Part shown: positions 44,089 to 52,898 of the stretch, one piece after another
Layout: each line of letters starts with the position of its first letter
Numbering within the stretch: position 1 is the first letter of the stretch
Assembly (NCBI GenBank): GCA_020062665.1
Contig: JAGUVW010000035.1
Span: 1-64,000 of the forward strand
DNA: 64,000 bases
Source: Pseudomonadales bacterium
GTDB taxonomy: Bacteria > Pseudomonadota > Gammaproteobacteria > Pseudomonadales > Ketobacteraceae
Reading direction: 5' to 3'
The notes under the pieces: model-generated
Seen by the model: the letters and a program-made list of their open reading frames with translations, nothing else
Databases searched by the model: none
Told to the model about the DNA's origin: nothing
Position numbers and translations under genes: made by a program

Positions 44089-45132
44089 TCAGGAAGGTGG
44101 AACGGGCTCGCTGTTTTCGCTTTCATTTTTGTCTTTGTTTTTCTCGGTGTACTCATCGATAGCACCACGAGCCTTGCTCTGAATCACGTCATAAACACGC
44201 TCAGACAACAAACCTGCCGCGAGCGCCAGGACATAGAGGGGTTCGGGTCGTATCTGCAGAATACTGGCCGTCGAAATGACAGAGTGCGCCATGATATCAA
44301 CAACAAACACGGCAATTGCCAGCAGGATTCCCAGAAAGGGCCGGTAAATGTAGGTGCTGAGCGGCAAGGTTTTGCCTTGCGGTGTGGTGAAATCACGAAT
44401 CAGAAAAATGATGGCACCAAAAGCCCCCAGAATACTGAGCCGCATAAAGGTACTGAGCAGCGCAAGCGAGTCCTGCTTTTGCTTCATTATTGCCCGCTCG
44501 CGCTTGAGCCAGTTCTTGGCTGTTACTGGCAGATCCACTAGTTCCCTTTTGGATTTATTGTCGCCAAACAATGCCGCCACGTTGATGGTGGCCGTTTTGA
44601 TATCTACGTTTTCCTCACTTGCAATCGCGCGCAACTCTTTTTCAAAAGCGCTCCTGAGCGCTTCATAGCGTTTGTAAATCAACAGCGCATTATCATAGTT
44701 GCAAGTCGTATAGACATCGCCGGGCTTTGCTCCGTCCTTGAAATAAACTGCTTTAGCCTCCCAACCGGGGTCAATCTGGGAAAGCGCAGCGGTGACCGGA
44801 AGTGGATTGCTCTCGCTGCCGTAACTTAGAATGCCCTCCAGCTCATGCACCGAAGGGCATGCCACAACCAAATCGGGAATTTGCGCACCCGTTTCATCGT
44901 AGAATTGGTGCAGCGGATCCCAGCCCAGCCACTCTTCATAGTTCACACTGTCGTTGACGCCATCTAACAGCATCTCCGACAGTTTATCCCCGAGGGAGTA
45001 GATAGCCACAAGCGCCAGCACCAGTATCCACACACAAAGAATGCCGCCGCGCAGAAGACTCGAAAAGAAATCTCTCACCTTGATCGCGTTTTCGGTGATG
45101 AAATTTGTAATTGATGACTTTGGATCGGACAT
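44089..45132 (-). CDS. Membrane protein of unknown function
   Basis: A 347-residue protein with no family I can name. One membrane segment is near 29-48 (GGILCVWILVLALVAIYSL); a soluble domain of about 170 residues follows, including ATINVAALFGDNKSKRELVDLP; three more segments lie near 230-245, 267-287 and 300-318. The tail is charged (DEYTEKNKDKNESENSEPVPPS). The layout suggests a large extracytoplasmic loop. By eye its DNA is less GC-rich than nifJ. It is located between two copies of a repeated gene end, next to a lysozyme, so it is probably horizontally acquired. The ATG at 45132 (MSDPKSSITN) is chosen over an in-frame start 42 bases upstream. Confidence 0.6.
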   Translation of the reverse strand: MSDPKSSITNFITENAIKVRDFFSSLLRGGILCVWILVLALVAIYSLGDKLSEMLLDGVNDSVNYEEWLGWDPLHQFYDETGAQIPDLVVACPSVHELEGILSYGSESNPLPVTAALSQIDPGWEAKAVYFKDGAKPGDVYTTCNYDNALLIYKRYEALRSAFEKELRAIASEENVDIKTATINVAALFGDNKSKRELVDLPVTAKNWLKRERAIMKQKQDSLALLSTFMRLSILGAFGAIIFLIRDFTTPQGKTLPLSTYIYRPFLGILLAIAVFVVDIMAHSVISTASILQIRPEPLYVLALAAGLLSERVYDVIQSKARGAIDEYTEKNKDKNESENSEPVPPS

Positions 45133-45230
45133 GGTGCGAAGCCTCTGCCGCGTATGTAGGACACCGGATGGCAAAATTTCACAAGTTAAAAAGCGTGTTG
45201 CACTACTGTTTTAGCTGTTCAGGCGCCAGA

Positions 45231-45815
45231 TCAGACTAACACCTTCTTTGCCAGCGCATAGAATTTCTTGCGTTCATCCATGCCGTTGTATCCGCCATTG
45301 ATGGTAAGGCTGATGAATTCCACCGGCGACACGTCAATCACATTTCCCCGGTACTTCTTTTTCAACAGGCTGTTGTCAGGCGCATTGGCCGCGTCGTTGA
45401 GGCCACGGGTTTTCCAAAATTCGCAGGCGCTCCAGACGGCGAATTCCGGCTGCTCCAGCAGCTCAGGATTGTTGATGAACTTGTCACGGTATCCCAGCTT
45501 GATACCCAGTTGCAGATAGTTGGCGCGGCCTGTGGTCTGAAAAATTCCCCGGCCACGGAATTTCACACCATCGCCGGGCTGGGTGTTGCCAAGATCGGCA
45601 CGGCCTTCGTAAGCCTTGCCCGACGCGTATTCCCTGAGCGTGTTGAAATGATCGGTTTCATGACAGGCCTGCGCCAGAAAATGACTGTACTCCTGGGGCG
45701 TATCAATTTCGTATTCAGGGCAGGTTCTGTTCATCCACTCCGCCAGCGCGGGCATGAGAGGGCGGGCTTTGCCGGCTATGGCGGCAAGATGTTCGGCGGT
45801 AATGATGAAACTCAT
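45231..45815 (-). CDS. GH19 family lysozyme/endolysin-like protein
   Basis: A 194-residue glycoside hydrolase family 19 protein, of the phage endolysin/chitinase type that cuts peptidoglycan or chitin. ACHETDHFNTLREYASGKAYEGR contains the likely catalytic Glu53 and the second acidic residue, and GDGVKFRGRGIFQTTGRANYLQLG is the family's substrate cleft motif; SLTINGGYNGMDERKKFY closes the domain. No signal peptide, as in holin-dependent or injected enzymes. The neighbour is a membrane protein but no holin or other phage gene is visible. An antibacterial or prophage-remnant role is possible. Confidence 0.88.
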   Translation of the reverse strand: MSFIITAEHLAAIAGKARPLMPALAEWMNRTCPEYEIDTPQEYSHFLAQACHETDHFNTLREYASGKAYEGRADLGNTQPGDGVKFRGRGIFQTTGRANYLQLGIKLGYRDKFINNPELLEQPEFAVWSACEFWKTRGLNDAANAPDNSLLKKKYRGNVIDVSPVEFISLTINGGYNGMDERKKFYALAKKVLV

Positions 45816-45901
45816 GTGCGTTCCTTTCCGGCCGGATTCCTGGGTAGGCGCACTCAGACTACATGGTGTTCGTTTAACGGGTCAATCATGGCCTCGACGG
45901 G

Positions 45902-46003
45902 ATGGCCGATCTGCTGCGCGACCTGCGCCAGTGGCGGGAGCTGAACGAATATGAGTCCGTGCAACAATTCAAGGGCTGCCTGAGTTACCAGAACGCCATC
46001 AAT
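45902..46003 (+). pseudogene. Diverged 102-base copy of the DHOD-like gene end
   Basis: Matches 43869-43970 at 98 of 102 bases. Three of the four changes alter the amino acid (Leu to Arg, Ala to Glu, Leu to Phe). It then jumps directly to a GGGGTAGCC sequence like the one after the true stop, so about 88 bases of the original end are missing. It has no start or full frame and cannot be a gene; it is a remnant left by duplication, insertion or recombination. Confidence 0.9.
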
Positions 46004-46004
46004 G

Positions 46005-46045
46005 GGGTAGCCGATGGCCTACCCGCTCATAGGCGATTGCCTACC
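46005..46045. repeat. Two tandem near-identical palindromic units
   Basis: TAGCCGATGGCCTACC (46008-46023) and TAGGCGATTGCCTACC (46030-46045) match at 14 of 16 bases and repeat every 22 bases. The second has perfect arms TAGGC/GCCTA. They resemble the hairpin at 44059 and could be a small family of REP-like palindromes. Confidence 0.55.
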
Positions 46046-46613
46046 AAGCCTGGCTCGCCGGCCTGCCAACCAAGGCCCAACGCTTTCGCTGAAGGGCTGT
46101 CGTGATGGTTGGGCAGGAAGTTGGGATAAGCGCAGCAGGGAAGCGGCTGCCGTTCACAGGTAAGCGGCGGGAGGATATAGGGGACGGGCGCTATCGCTGA
46201 AGCAGCCCAAGTGCGGAATCAGGCAATGGGTTTACGCCTGCTGCAGGTAAGGCTGCAAGTGTGTCGATTGCTCATTCAAACACCGTAGATATACTTGACG
46301 ATACGGGCCAAGCGTGGCCAGCGGGAATCAGATGGCTCTGAGAGCGATTGTGAGCTGGAAGCAAGTGACGGGGTTATTGGCTGGGTGGTTTCGACCCATA
46401 GAAGACCGTTGATTGATTCCGCTAATAAGGTCACTTCAAGCTGATGCTGTAGGGAGAAGCTCGCGGCTAACTGACGGTGCAGGTACAACGCAGCAATTGT
46501 GGACGATTAGGAATCTTTCGACCTCAAAAGAGCCCTTTGCCTAGCCTGAACGCAAGGCCGGCAACGACGGTTTGACTGCTCTTCCGTAATCTGTCACGAA
46601 ACGGGGTGCTAGT
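46046..46613. other. Gene-poor stretch, probable remnant DNA
   Basis: No convincing gene is visible in about 570 bases. A minus-strand open frame of 70 codons (46276-46488) has no recognisable motif or RBS. Base composition is mixed, and several short purine-rich runs occur. It follows the repeat copy, so it is probably degraded material at the edge of an insertion. Confidence 0.5.
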
Positions 46614-47684
46614 TTATTTTTTGTTTAATCCAAGACTCCATGTCATGACGGCGCCCCGCTGCAATATGCTGACGCTGGCATGAGGGACAACTGCATTGAT
46701 CCGCTGATAGAGGCGTTCAATATCCAGTCCAGGCAGCGGGGTGGCCTGACCAGTTTCGTAAGGGGTCCAGAATTTCTCCCAATGAACAAGTACCACGTTC
46801 TGCGGCGCCATCCGCTCAAGCAAATACTCCGGGTAACGTTTCATTTTCTGATAGTTGGCGGCGCATAGCACCGCCATATCGACCGCCTTGCCATCATTCC
46901 GTATAGAGTCCGGCGGCAAGCCATTGGGGAAGGACGATGCGGACGTTTGAATGAACACCCGATAGATACTCGCGCCATTGTCATCGAGCAGGTCAAGCAG
47001 GTAACTGATATTCTCACCAGAGCGCCAATCGATAGCGTCCTTTGGCAGTTGTCGCTGAGGTTGCTCGATATTCCCAGCAGCCAGGAGCCAGAAGCCCAGT
47101 TGAGGCGCATGATTTGACTTGATCGGAAATATCCGCAAGTGAGGCGAAATCGTTAGCCACCGCCCACCGTTGCCATCAACGGCCATAGCGGGCTCAACAT
47201 TGATAACGTGGCTGGATGCGAGTGCGGCGGCCATGCTGTTCTTTAAAGTCGCATTGCCATAAATGCCTGTGTTTGGCACCAGTTTTGTCGCTATGTAAGG
47301 AATATCAAGCGCATGATCATAGTGCACATGGCCCACCAGCAATGCTTTGACATCGTCGAGTGGGGGCAGATGGCGATCGATGGTTTCGGTATCGGGTGCA
47401 AGAGATTTCAGGCTTGTAATGGCCAGTAAGCCAGGATTCGAGTAAAAGGGATCAACCAGCACACCGCCAGTGGCAAAAGCGAGATGAAATCCGCCTGCCC
47501 CAATGAATTGCAGTTTTGCCATACCATTTTCTACATCGGTTGCCGTTCCGGTGTTGCTAATCCAGTGTAACGACTTGTTCTTTGCAGATTGCTGTGCCTC
47601 GCTACCTCCCAGTGCTGCGCATCCGGCCAATGAAATCACAAGAATAAAATAGTGAACTGTCAAACTGTTCCATCTGGAGTTCAT
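46614..47684 (-). CDS. MBL-fold metallo-hydrolase, lipoprotein
   Basis: A 356-residue metallo-beta-lactamase-fold hydrolase with a lipoprotein signal (VHYFILVISLAGC, Cys22 region), so probably envelope-bound. Metal ligands appear in LLVGHVHYDHALDIPYIA (His-x-His-x-Asp-His), ISPHLRIFPIKSNHAPQLGFWLL and VLVHWEKFW. It resembles the UlaG/NAPE-PLD-like branch, whose members include phospholipase-type enzymes. Its setting near a lipase, foldase and fatty-acid porin fits lipid handling, but the substrate is not proved. It lies 62 bases downstream of the Crp/Fnr gene on the same strand. Confidence 0.85.
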   Translation of the reverse strand: MNSRWNSLTVHYFILVISLAGCAALGGSEAQQSAKNKSLHWISNTGTATDVENGMAKLQFIGAGGFHLAFATGGVLVDPFYSNPGLLAITSLKSLAPDTETIDRHLPPLDDVKALLVGHVHYDHALDIPYIATKLVPNTGIYGNATLKNSMAAALASSHVINVEPAMAVDGNGGRWLTISPHLRIFPIKSNHAPQLGFWLLAAGNIEQPQRQLPKDAIDWRSGENISYLLDLLDDNGASIYRVFIQTSASSFPNGLPPDSIRNDGKAVDMAVLCAANYQKMKRYPEYLLERMAPQNVVLVHWEKFWTPYETGQATPLPGLDIERLYQRINAVVPHASVSILQRGAVMTWSLGLNKK

Positions 47685-47746
47685 CGGTGGGTCGTCACTC
47701 GTTAGCGGAGTTCACTGAATTGGCTTCAAAAATAATAGCGATTCTT

Positions 47747-48463
47747 TCAAACTGAAAACTCGTCACCGTCGCTGATTTTCTTAAGGTTTTCGATATCCAG
47801 AATTTCAATTTCGCCGTAGGACAATCTGATGAGTCCCTGCGTTTCCATTTTTTTCAGAATCTGGTTAGTGGTTTGCCTCGATACGGAAACCATCAGAGCC
47901 AGTTGCTGTTGCTGAACCTTGAGGACGTTGCGGCGACTATCCTGAGATAGTCCGTATTGACTGGCAATCAGCAGCAGCCAGCGCGCTATGCGCACGGTAG
48001 CCGGCAGAGTTGCCATGGATTCGATTGCGATGAAAGCAAGCCTGAGCTTGAAGGTGAGCAGTAAGCCAAACTCTTTCCACCATTCCGGTCGTTCCGAAAG
48101 AATTCTTTTTATGTGTGAATGCGCTATCCACAACAGCACGGTGTCATCTTCCGTGTACGCATCGTGCGTTCTTTGCTTGTTGTCGAACAACGCGATCTCG
48201 CCAAACCAGTTAGGCGATTCAAGTACGATCAGCACCGATTCCTTGCCGTTCTCGCTGATACCTGTAATCTGAACCGAACCCTTCAGCACCGCATACAGGC
48301 CGTTAAATTCATCACCCCGGGAAAACAATAGTCCTTTTTGGTGAAAGTGTTTTATGACGCCAGCATCGAGAAGCGACTGTTTCAGTTCCTCAGACAACTC
48401 ATCGAACCAAAACCCGCTTTCCAGCTGTTTTCTGTAGTCATGAGGGTTCATCGACGGTCTCAT
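47747..48463 (-). CDS. Crp/Fnr-family transcriptional regulator
   Basis: A 238-residue regulator. The cyclic-nucleotide-binding fold is at about 25-140 (HFHQKGLLFSRGDEFNGLYAVLKGSVQITG and GESVLIV-type strands, NWFGEIALFDNKQRTHDAYT) and the C-terminal HTH is QQQLALMVSVSRQTTNQILKKMETQGLIRLSYGEIEIL. No N-terminal Cys cluster, so it is not an oxygen-sensing FNR. The phosphate-binding Arg region of true CRP (GEIALFDNKQRT) is only partly kept. AGGA lies 8 bases before the chosen ATG (MRPSMNPHDY). It is next to lipid genes and may bind the palindromes near 50670 and 50760. Confidence 0.87.
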   Translation of the reverse strand: MRPSMNPHDYRKQLESGFWFDELSEELKQSLLDAGVIKHFHQKGLLFSRGDEFNGLYAVLKGSVQITGISENGKESVLIVLESPNWFGEIALFDNKQRTHDAYTEDDTVLLWIAHSHIKRILSERPEWWKEFGLLLTFKLRLAFIAIESMATLPATVRIARWLLLIASQYGLSQDSRRNVLKVQQQQLALMVSVSRQTTNQILKKMETQGLIRLSYGEIEILDIENLKKISDGDEFSV

Positions 48464-48552
48464 GCCATGCTTCCTGGGATATGGTTGGTTGATTGTGCGT
48501 CCCACGTGGTCGTTGCTATGGGATCACTGTCAATATAGCGCACGCGAGTCAA

Positions 48553-49572
48553 TTATGGGGCTTGGTCATGAAGTCCTTCAAGAATCTTGACCCGGTTCAG
48601 CTCGGCAGGTTCAAAGTGGTCTTGACGCAGGCGGTCAATTTGTTGCTGGCGATCAGTGTCATCAAGGCCCTCAACGGCCATCAAACTGTCGCGGTTCTTC
48701 AGCCAGCGTGTCATTCGCGCTTGCCATTGTTGACGTGATTGATCCAGTTGCGCCAGCCGATCGGCGACGTCGGGTCCATAAAAACTTTCACGCAGCTGGT
48801 AAAGGTCAGCGTCGGAACCACCGTTGTACCGAACGCGCGCGGTGAAAGTGTTCAATTGCTGTTGCTTGTTGAGCTCGCTCATCACTCGCTGGAGGTGCGG
48901 TGAGAGTGATTGCTCCAGGTCTGCCAATGCCTGCGTTCGCTGATCTGCCGACAGCGTGCCATCCTGTATGATATCCATGCGTCCCAGGGCAAGTTGATCC
49001 AGGGCATCGTCATCGGCATAAAACGCGTCAATGACTTCCGCAGGTAAATGCTCGCGGCGCAGACTCTGGATAGACAGCAGCCGTTCGCGCAGCACGCCTG
49101 TTTGCGACAGCCCGCCGGTTTCCCCCTCCACAGGTGACTCCAATGTCGATAGCGCTTGATTCAACGCCAGATAGTTTTCCAGTAACTGTTCTGCCTGCTG
49201 TGCTGCCTTCACTGGCAATTGATGCTGAATATAGGCTCGCAGCCGCTGCTCGATCTTCGCCAATGATTCAGCGCCGAGTGTCGATAGAAAATAATCGAAG
49301 ACGCGCCTTATATCAGGGTTGATGATGAGGTTGCCGTTGTCATCGGCAAGCAGCGTGCCGTCCACCTCAGTGCCCTGCAGTGATGCCGGCAGCTGCTCCA
49401 GACCCGTGGTGAATGCAGGAGGGTCTGGCGCCAGAGCAAGCTCTGCAAAGGATATGGTTTCCGTCACAGGAAAGGCTGGTTCGACGCTGTTCTGCGGCCT
49501 CTTGTTCGCGTACAGCAGCACTGTTCCAGCAGCGAGGACAACGGCAACCAGCGCAACTACAAAGCTTCTCAT
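48553..49572 (-). CDS. Lipase-specific foldase (Lif)
   Basis: A 339-residue membrane-anchored steric chaperone that folds family I.1/I.2 lipases in the periplasm. One N-terminal anchor (FVVALVAVVLAAGTVLLYA) is followed by a variable linker and a helical body; SLQGTEVDGTLLADDNGNLIINPDIRRVFDYFLSTLGAE is the strongly conserved Lif motif RxxFDYxLSxxGE. Length fits Lif (about 340). It follows the lipase gene by 6 bases on the same strand and is itself intact even though the lipase frame is interrupted. Confidence 0.92.
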   Translation of the reverse strand: MRSFVVALVAVVLAAGTVLLYANKRPQNSVEPAFPVTETISFAELALAPDPPAFTTGLEQLPASLQGTEVDGTLLADDNGNLIINPDIRRVFDYFLSTLGAESLAKIEQRLRAYIQHQLPVKAAQQAEQLLENYLALNQALSTLESPVEGETGGLSQTGVLRERLLSIQSLRREHLPAEVIDAFYADDDALDQLALGRMDIIQDGTLSADQRTQALADLEQSLSPHLQRVMSELNKQQQLNTFTARVRYNGGSDADLYQLRESFYGPDVADRLAQLDQSRQQWQARMTRWLKNRDSLMAVEGLDDTDRQQQIDRLRQDHFEPAELNRVKILEGLHDQAP

Positions 49573-49578
49573 CGTGAC

Positions 49579-50523
49579 CTAAAGTCCTTCGAGTTTCAGA
49601 CGATTGGCATGCTGGCGGTAAATCGAAACCGGGTCGGTATAGGGGTCACGCAGCCCCAGTATCTGATTGACTTCATCAAGATGATTCATCCGGTAGTCAT
49701 CGCGTATTACCTTGCCCAGGTGACTGCTGCAGCGCCCTACAAGGCCATCGCTTTTGCCGTCGTCGACCCCGTTGAAAAGCAGGGCAGTGACAGACACCAG
49801 ATAGTCAAAGGGATCGAGTACGTGGGTGAATACCTTGGTTCCACTCCACGAGTAATAGTGGATTCCGTTGACTTCATAGGCGCCTTCACCGCACCGGGTG
49901 TCGGGGACCGCCTGGGGAAAACGAGCGTTAAAGTCTGCGGCACCTGCGCTAGATAACACGATGAAAAGTTTGTGAGCATCCTGTTCGTATTGTGTGCCTT
50001 CCAGAAAACCGAGCACATAGCCCATAACATTGCCGACGGCTTCCGCAATCTTCTGAATCGGTGTACCGATGACAGGCAGCGTGAAGACGTCCTGAGCCCA
50101 GTCGGCGAGTGGTGATCCCAGTGTCAGGGAGCCAATTGTGGTAACCGAGGCAACCTTTTCCGGCGCTACCGCTGCCACATAACGTACCGTGAGTGCACCC
50201 AGGCTGTGGCCCACCAGATTGACTTATTCCGCGCCGGTAATGGCCAGCACTTCATCCACATGAGCCAACAGCTGCTCCCCCCTTACCTCGGGTGTATTGA
50301 TCGAGGCCAGCTTGGGCAGAAACACCGTGGCTCCGTGTTTCTGCAAATCCTGCGGTATGCGATGAAAGGAATAAATCGGGCCAATCTTAGTGAACGCACC
50401 GCCGCTGGGAGAGATCACGATGGGATAACGGGTTTTGGCGTAGTCAGATTCTTCAGCCTTTGCCGGAATGACGGCCGATACTGTCAGTACGGCCAATAGA
50501 AATGCGCAGGATTTTATTGTCAT
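49579..50523 (-). pseudogene. Family I triacylglycerol lipase interrupted by an in-frame stop
   Basis: Read through, this gene codes about 314 residues of a secreted lipase: signal peptide MTIKSCAFLLAVLTVSAVIPAKA, then YPIVISPSGGAFTKIGPIYSFHRIPQDLQKHGATVFLPKL, and, after the break, VNLVGHSLGALTVRYVAA with the nucleophile Ser. DGLVGRCSSHLGKVIRDDYRMNHLDEVNQ holds the catalytic Asp and His and Ca2+-binding residues. A TAA at 50224-50226 sits between ITGAE and VNLVGHS, where relatives usually have Lys; one A-to-T change in AAA would make it. The frame is otherwise intact. It is either a recent loss or a sequence error. The oxyanion region PSGGAF is unlike the usual HGLFG. Confidence 0.85.
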
Positions 50524-50658
50524 TGTTTTGCCTGTCTGAATGTGTGGTGTTTTATGAAGCGGGCCTCGTGGTCCATGCACAGTCGAAACTAAACATCGAT
50601 GAATCCGCGAATTTTTGTGCATAAATGTTGGCACCAAACTATCACGAGCAGGCACAGG

Positions 50659-50682
50659 ACTCTGTCAGATAGCTGACAGAGT
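50659..50682. promoter_or_regulatory. First 5-6-5 palindrome in the lipase/porin gap
   Basis: Arms ACTCTGTCAG (50659-50668) and CTGACAGAGT (50673-50682) are perfect, with ATAG between. The inner part reads TGTCA-GATAGC-TGACA, the spacing of Crp/Fnr sites (TGTGA-N6-TCACA). It lies 136 bases before the lipase start. The 354-base gap 50524-50877 holds no gene. Confidence 0.6.
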
Positions 50683-50751
50683 CGGCACGTATAACAAAAT
50701 TCAACATGCCGCTACGATTCATAACAAAAAACGCCGTTTTCAACGTGACTG

Positions 50752-50767
50752 TGTCAGTTAGCTGACA
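50752..50767. promoter_or_regulatory. Second 5-6-5 palindrome in the lipase/porin gap
   Basis: TGTCAGTTAGCTGACA is a near-repeat of the inner part of the first palindrome (15 of 16 bases identical), 89 bases away and 110 bases before the FadL-type gene. Each divergent gene therefore has one copy at a promoter-like distance. Confidence 0.6.
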
Positions 50768-50877
50768 GATTTAGTGAGTGTACGCCGTTATCTTTGCGTG
50801 CCGCAAAAGTACAGATACCTGCGGTACAACAATATGAATACAAGGTCACGCGCACTACTTGGACGGTTAGCTGAAGC

Positions 50878-52476
50878 ATGAGAAAAACATCGATTGTGAC
50901 GTTCCTTGCGTTGGCCTGTATTGCCTCTGTAGCTCAGGCCCAGCTGTCGCAGAATCTATCTGTTGGCAATCCTGTCGCACTGAGCCTGGGAAATTCCGTA
51001 ACGGCGCGCCCGCCCGGTACGGACGCTATTCACTACAATCCGGCTGGCCTTGCGCTAATCAAGAACGAATACGAGCAATATAAATTGCAGACTGCTTTTT
51101 TCCAGTATGAAGGATCCGTGTCGGGACAGTCGCCAGGTGTACCGTTTGTTCCTTCAGATCAACCTGAACACAGACAGGATCCCATCTTGCAGGGTGAGAC
51201 ATCGCGTCCGATTGAAATTGAGTCAGTGTCGGTATACCTGCCGTTCTTTGGTCATGTGGAGCTTCCTTTTCTAATGGCACCGGGTTACGGGTTTGCCATT
51301 CGCCCCAAGGACAACAACTATGTCTTTGCCAATTCTGCCTTGACCCTGCAGGCATTCGGCTATACCAGGGACGAAGACAATATTGGCGCCTTTAATGGCC
51401 AGCAGTTTGGAATTACCCGTATCGCCTATTTCAATCCGACAATTGCGCTGAACCTGTCGGATGAAGTGCTCATCGGCGGTTCAATCGGATTTTCATGGCA
51501 AGGGCTGGGTATCAAAAACCGTACTCGCGCAGTTCTGCATTCACTGGGCGAGATCGACGCGTTGCTGGATGCGCTTGATCCGGATGGCGCGCTCGGGCTG
51601 GATTTATCGCCCTACACCGATGTGGGTACACTGGAAATGGAGGTGCAGGATCCACTCTCGGTGGCGTTCACGTTGGGGATGTTGTGGCAGCCCTTGCCGT
51701 GGTTTTCATGGGGATTGACGTATCAAAGTCCAGGCAAAGCAAGGATGAGTGGGGACTTCAAAATATCTTATTCGGATGATTTCAACGCTAACATGCTGAG
51801 GCTGCAACGTGCCCAAGACCTGCTGGCCTTGGTAGATGGTGGCCCTATCAGCGGCGATAAACAGCAGAGCGGTAAAGTCGAACTTGAATACACCCAACCG
51901 CAGTGGATCGCGACGGGAATCTCGCTGCTACTGACGCCGCAAGTGCGAATGAACCTGGATGTCAAATGGATAGATTACAGCGTGACAGAGCAGCTGGAGT
52001 TCCAGTTCGACAGAAACCTGGACTATCTGACGCTGTCGAGTGTGGTGAATCATCTATTCAGAGGAAACGTGGGAAGTGATTATAGTGAACCGGACGAGCT
52101 GCGCCTGCCACGCGAATTCCAGGATGTGACAGATTGGTCCGTCGGCGTGGAATATTACTATAACGATGCGCTGACATTGCGCGCAGGCTATGAGCCGCGT
52201 TCGTCGGTCATCCCGGAAAACCGTCAGGATCTGCTTATTCCTATTGGCGAAGCAGATCTGTATGGACTGGGCGTTGGATATCGCTTTGACGCGCATAGCC
52301 AGCTCGACATGGCGTTGGGCTACCTGGTGACAAAAATCGACATAAAGCCCGGCGAAAGCCGTAACTCCACTTCAACCATCGAAGGCGATTCGGTCTATAA
52401 CCCTTTTCGCGGCATGCACGTGAAACACCAGTTGGAAGCCTTAATTTTCACGCTGGCATATTCGAAGCACTTTTAG
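50878..52476 (+). CDS. OmpP1/FadL-family outer-membrane transporter
   Basis: A 532-residue outer-membrane barrel for long-chain fatty acids or other hydrophobic compounds. Signal peptide VTFLALACIASVAQA is followed by QLSQNLSVGNPVALSLGNSVTARPPGTDAIHYNPAGLALI, where NPAGLA is the FadL hatch-domain motif. Barrel segments continue to LIFTLAYSKHF with a terminal Phe. It is longer than E. coli FadL (446), with an insertion near 60-110 and at 215-250. Divergent from the lipase gene, it would take up fatty acids released by it. Confidence 0.9.
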   Translation: MRKTSIVTFLALACIASVAQAQLSQNLSVGNPVALSLGNSVTARPPGTDAIHYNPAGLALIKNEYEQYKLQTAFFQYEGSVSGQSPGVPFVPSDQPEHRQDPILQGETSRPIEIESVSVYLPFFGHVELPFLMAPGYGFAIRPKDNNYVFANSALTLQAFGYTRDEDNIGAFNGQQFGITRIAYFNPTIALNLSDEVLIGGSIGFSWQGLGIKNRTRAVLHSLGEIDALLDALDPDGALGLDLSPYTDVGTLEMEVQDPLSVAFTLGMLWQPLPWFSWGLTYQSPGKARMSGDFKISYSDDFNANMLRLQRAQDLLALVDGGPISGDKQQSGKVELEYTQPQWIATGISLLLTPQVRMNLDVKWIDYSVTEQLEFQFDRNLDYLTLSSVVNHLFRGNVGSDYSEPDELRLPREFQDVTDWSVGVEYYYNDALTLRAGYEPRSSVIPENRQDLLIPIGEADLYGLGVGYRFDAHSQLDMALGYLVTKIDIKPGESRNSTSTIEGDSVYNPFRGMHVKHQLEALIFTLAYSKHF

Positions 52477-52649
52477 CTGGGAGGCCTAACGATCGCTGGG
52501 AACCCCTACCCCCTGAAAGCCAAGAAATCCAGCTGGGAGCAGGTAGTTTTGACCAGCAATCATCTGGTCGACACTCGGCAGACTGGTTTGCAGTTCGGCC
52601 GGCAGGAATTCCACCAGCCGGCACATTGACAGATACCGCTTTCCTCCAC

Positions 52650-52874
52650 TCAAGCCGTCACCCTGCCCACCATTTTCCGCACCAGCGGCGCCACCACTGC
52701 CACCGTGGGAAACGCCACCGGCCAGGTGGTGACACAGCTTTTGAGCCAGTCGCTCACGAACTCAGGATGAATCCCTTTCGAAACCGTGATGACAAAGGCG
52801 GAAACGATCGCCACCATAATTGCCGACAGCAACGCGCTGAAAAGCAAAGGTGCAAAGCGGGCAGGAATACGCAT
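52650..52874 (-). CDS. DUF2798 family small membrane protein
   Basis: A 74-residue protein with two membrane helices, typical of DUF2798: PLLFSALLSAIMVAIVSAFVITV and TTWPVAFPTVAVVAPLVRKMVGRV. AGGAGAACACC precedes the ATG. Function is unknown. It follows the DUF2938 gene by 24 bases, and both are probably read from a MerR-type promoter. Between its end and the FadL-type gene (52477-52649) I see no gene. Confidence 0.85.
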   Translation of the reverse strand: MRIPARFAPLLFSALLSAIMVAIVSAFVITVSKGIHPEFVSDWLKSCVTTWPVAFPTVAVVAPLVRKMVGRVTA

Positions 52875-52898
52875 GGTGTTCTCCTCTTGGGTTGTGGT

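Noticed and set aside
44059-46045. Insertion sequence or integron
   Set aside because: No transposase, integrase or attC-like site is visible; only a duplicated gene end and palindromes are seen.
46276-46488. Small minus-strand open frame in the gene-poor stretch
   Set aside because: No RBS, no motif, and it lies in what looks like remnant DNA; too weak to call a gene.
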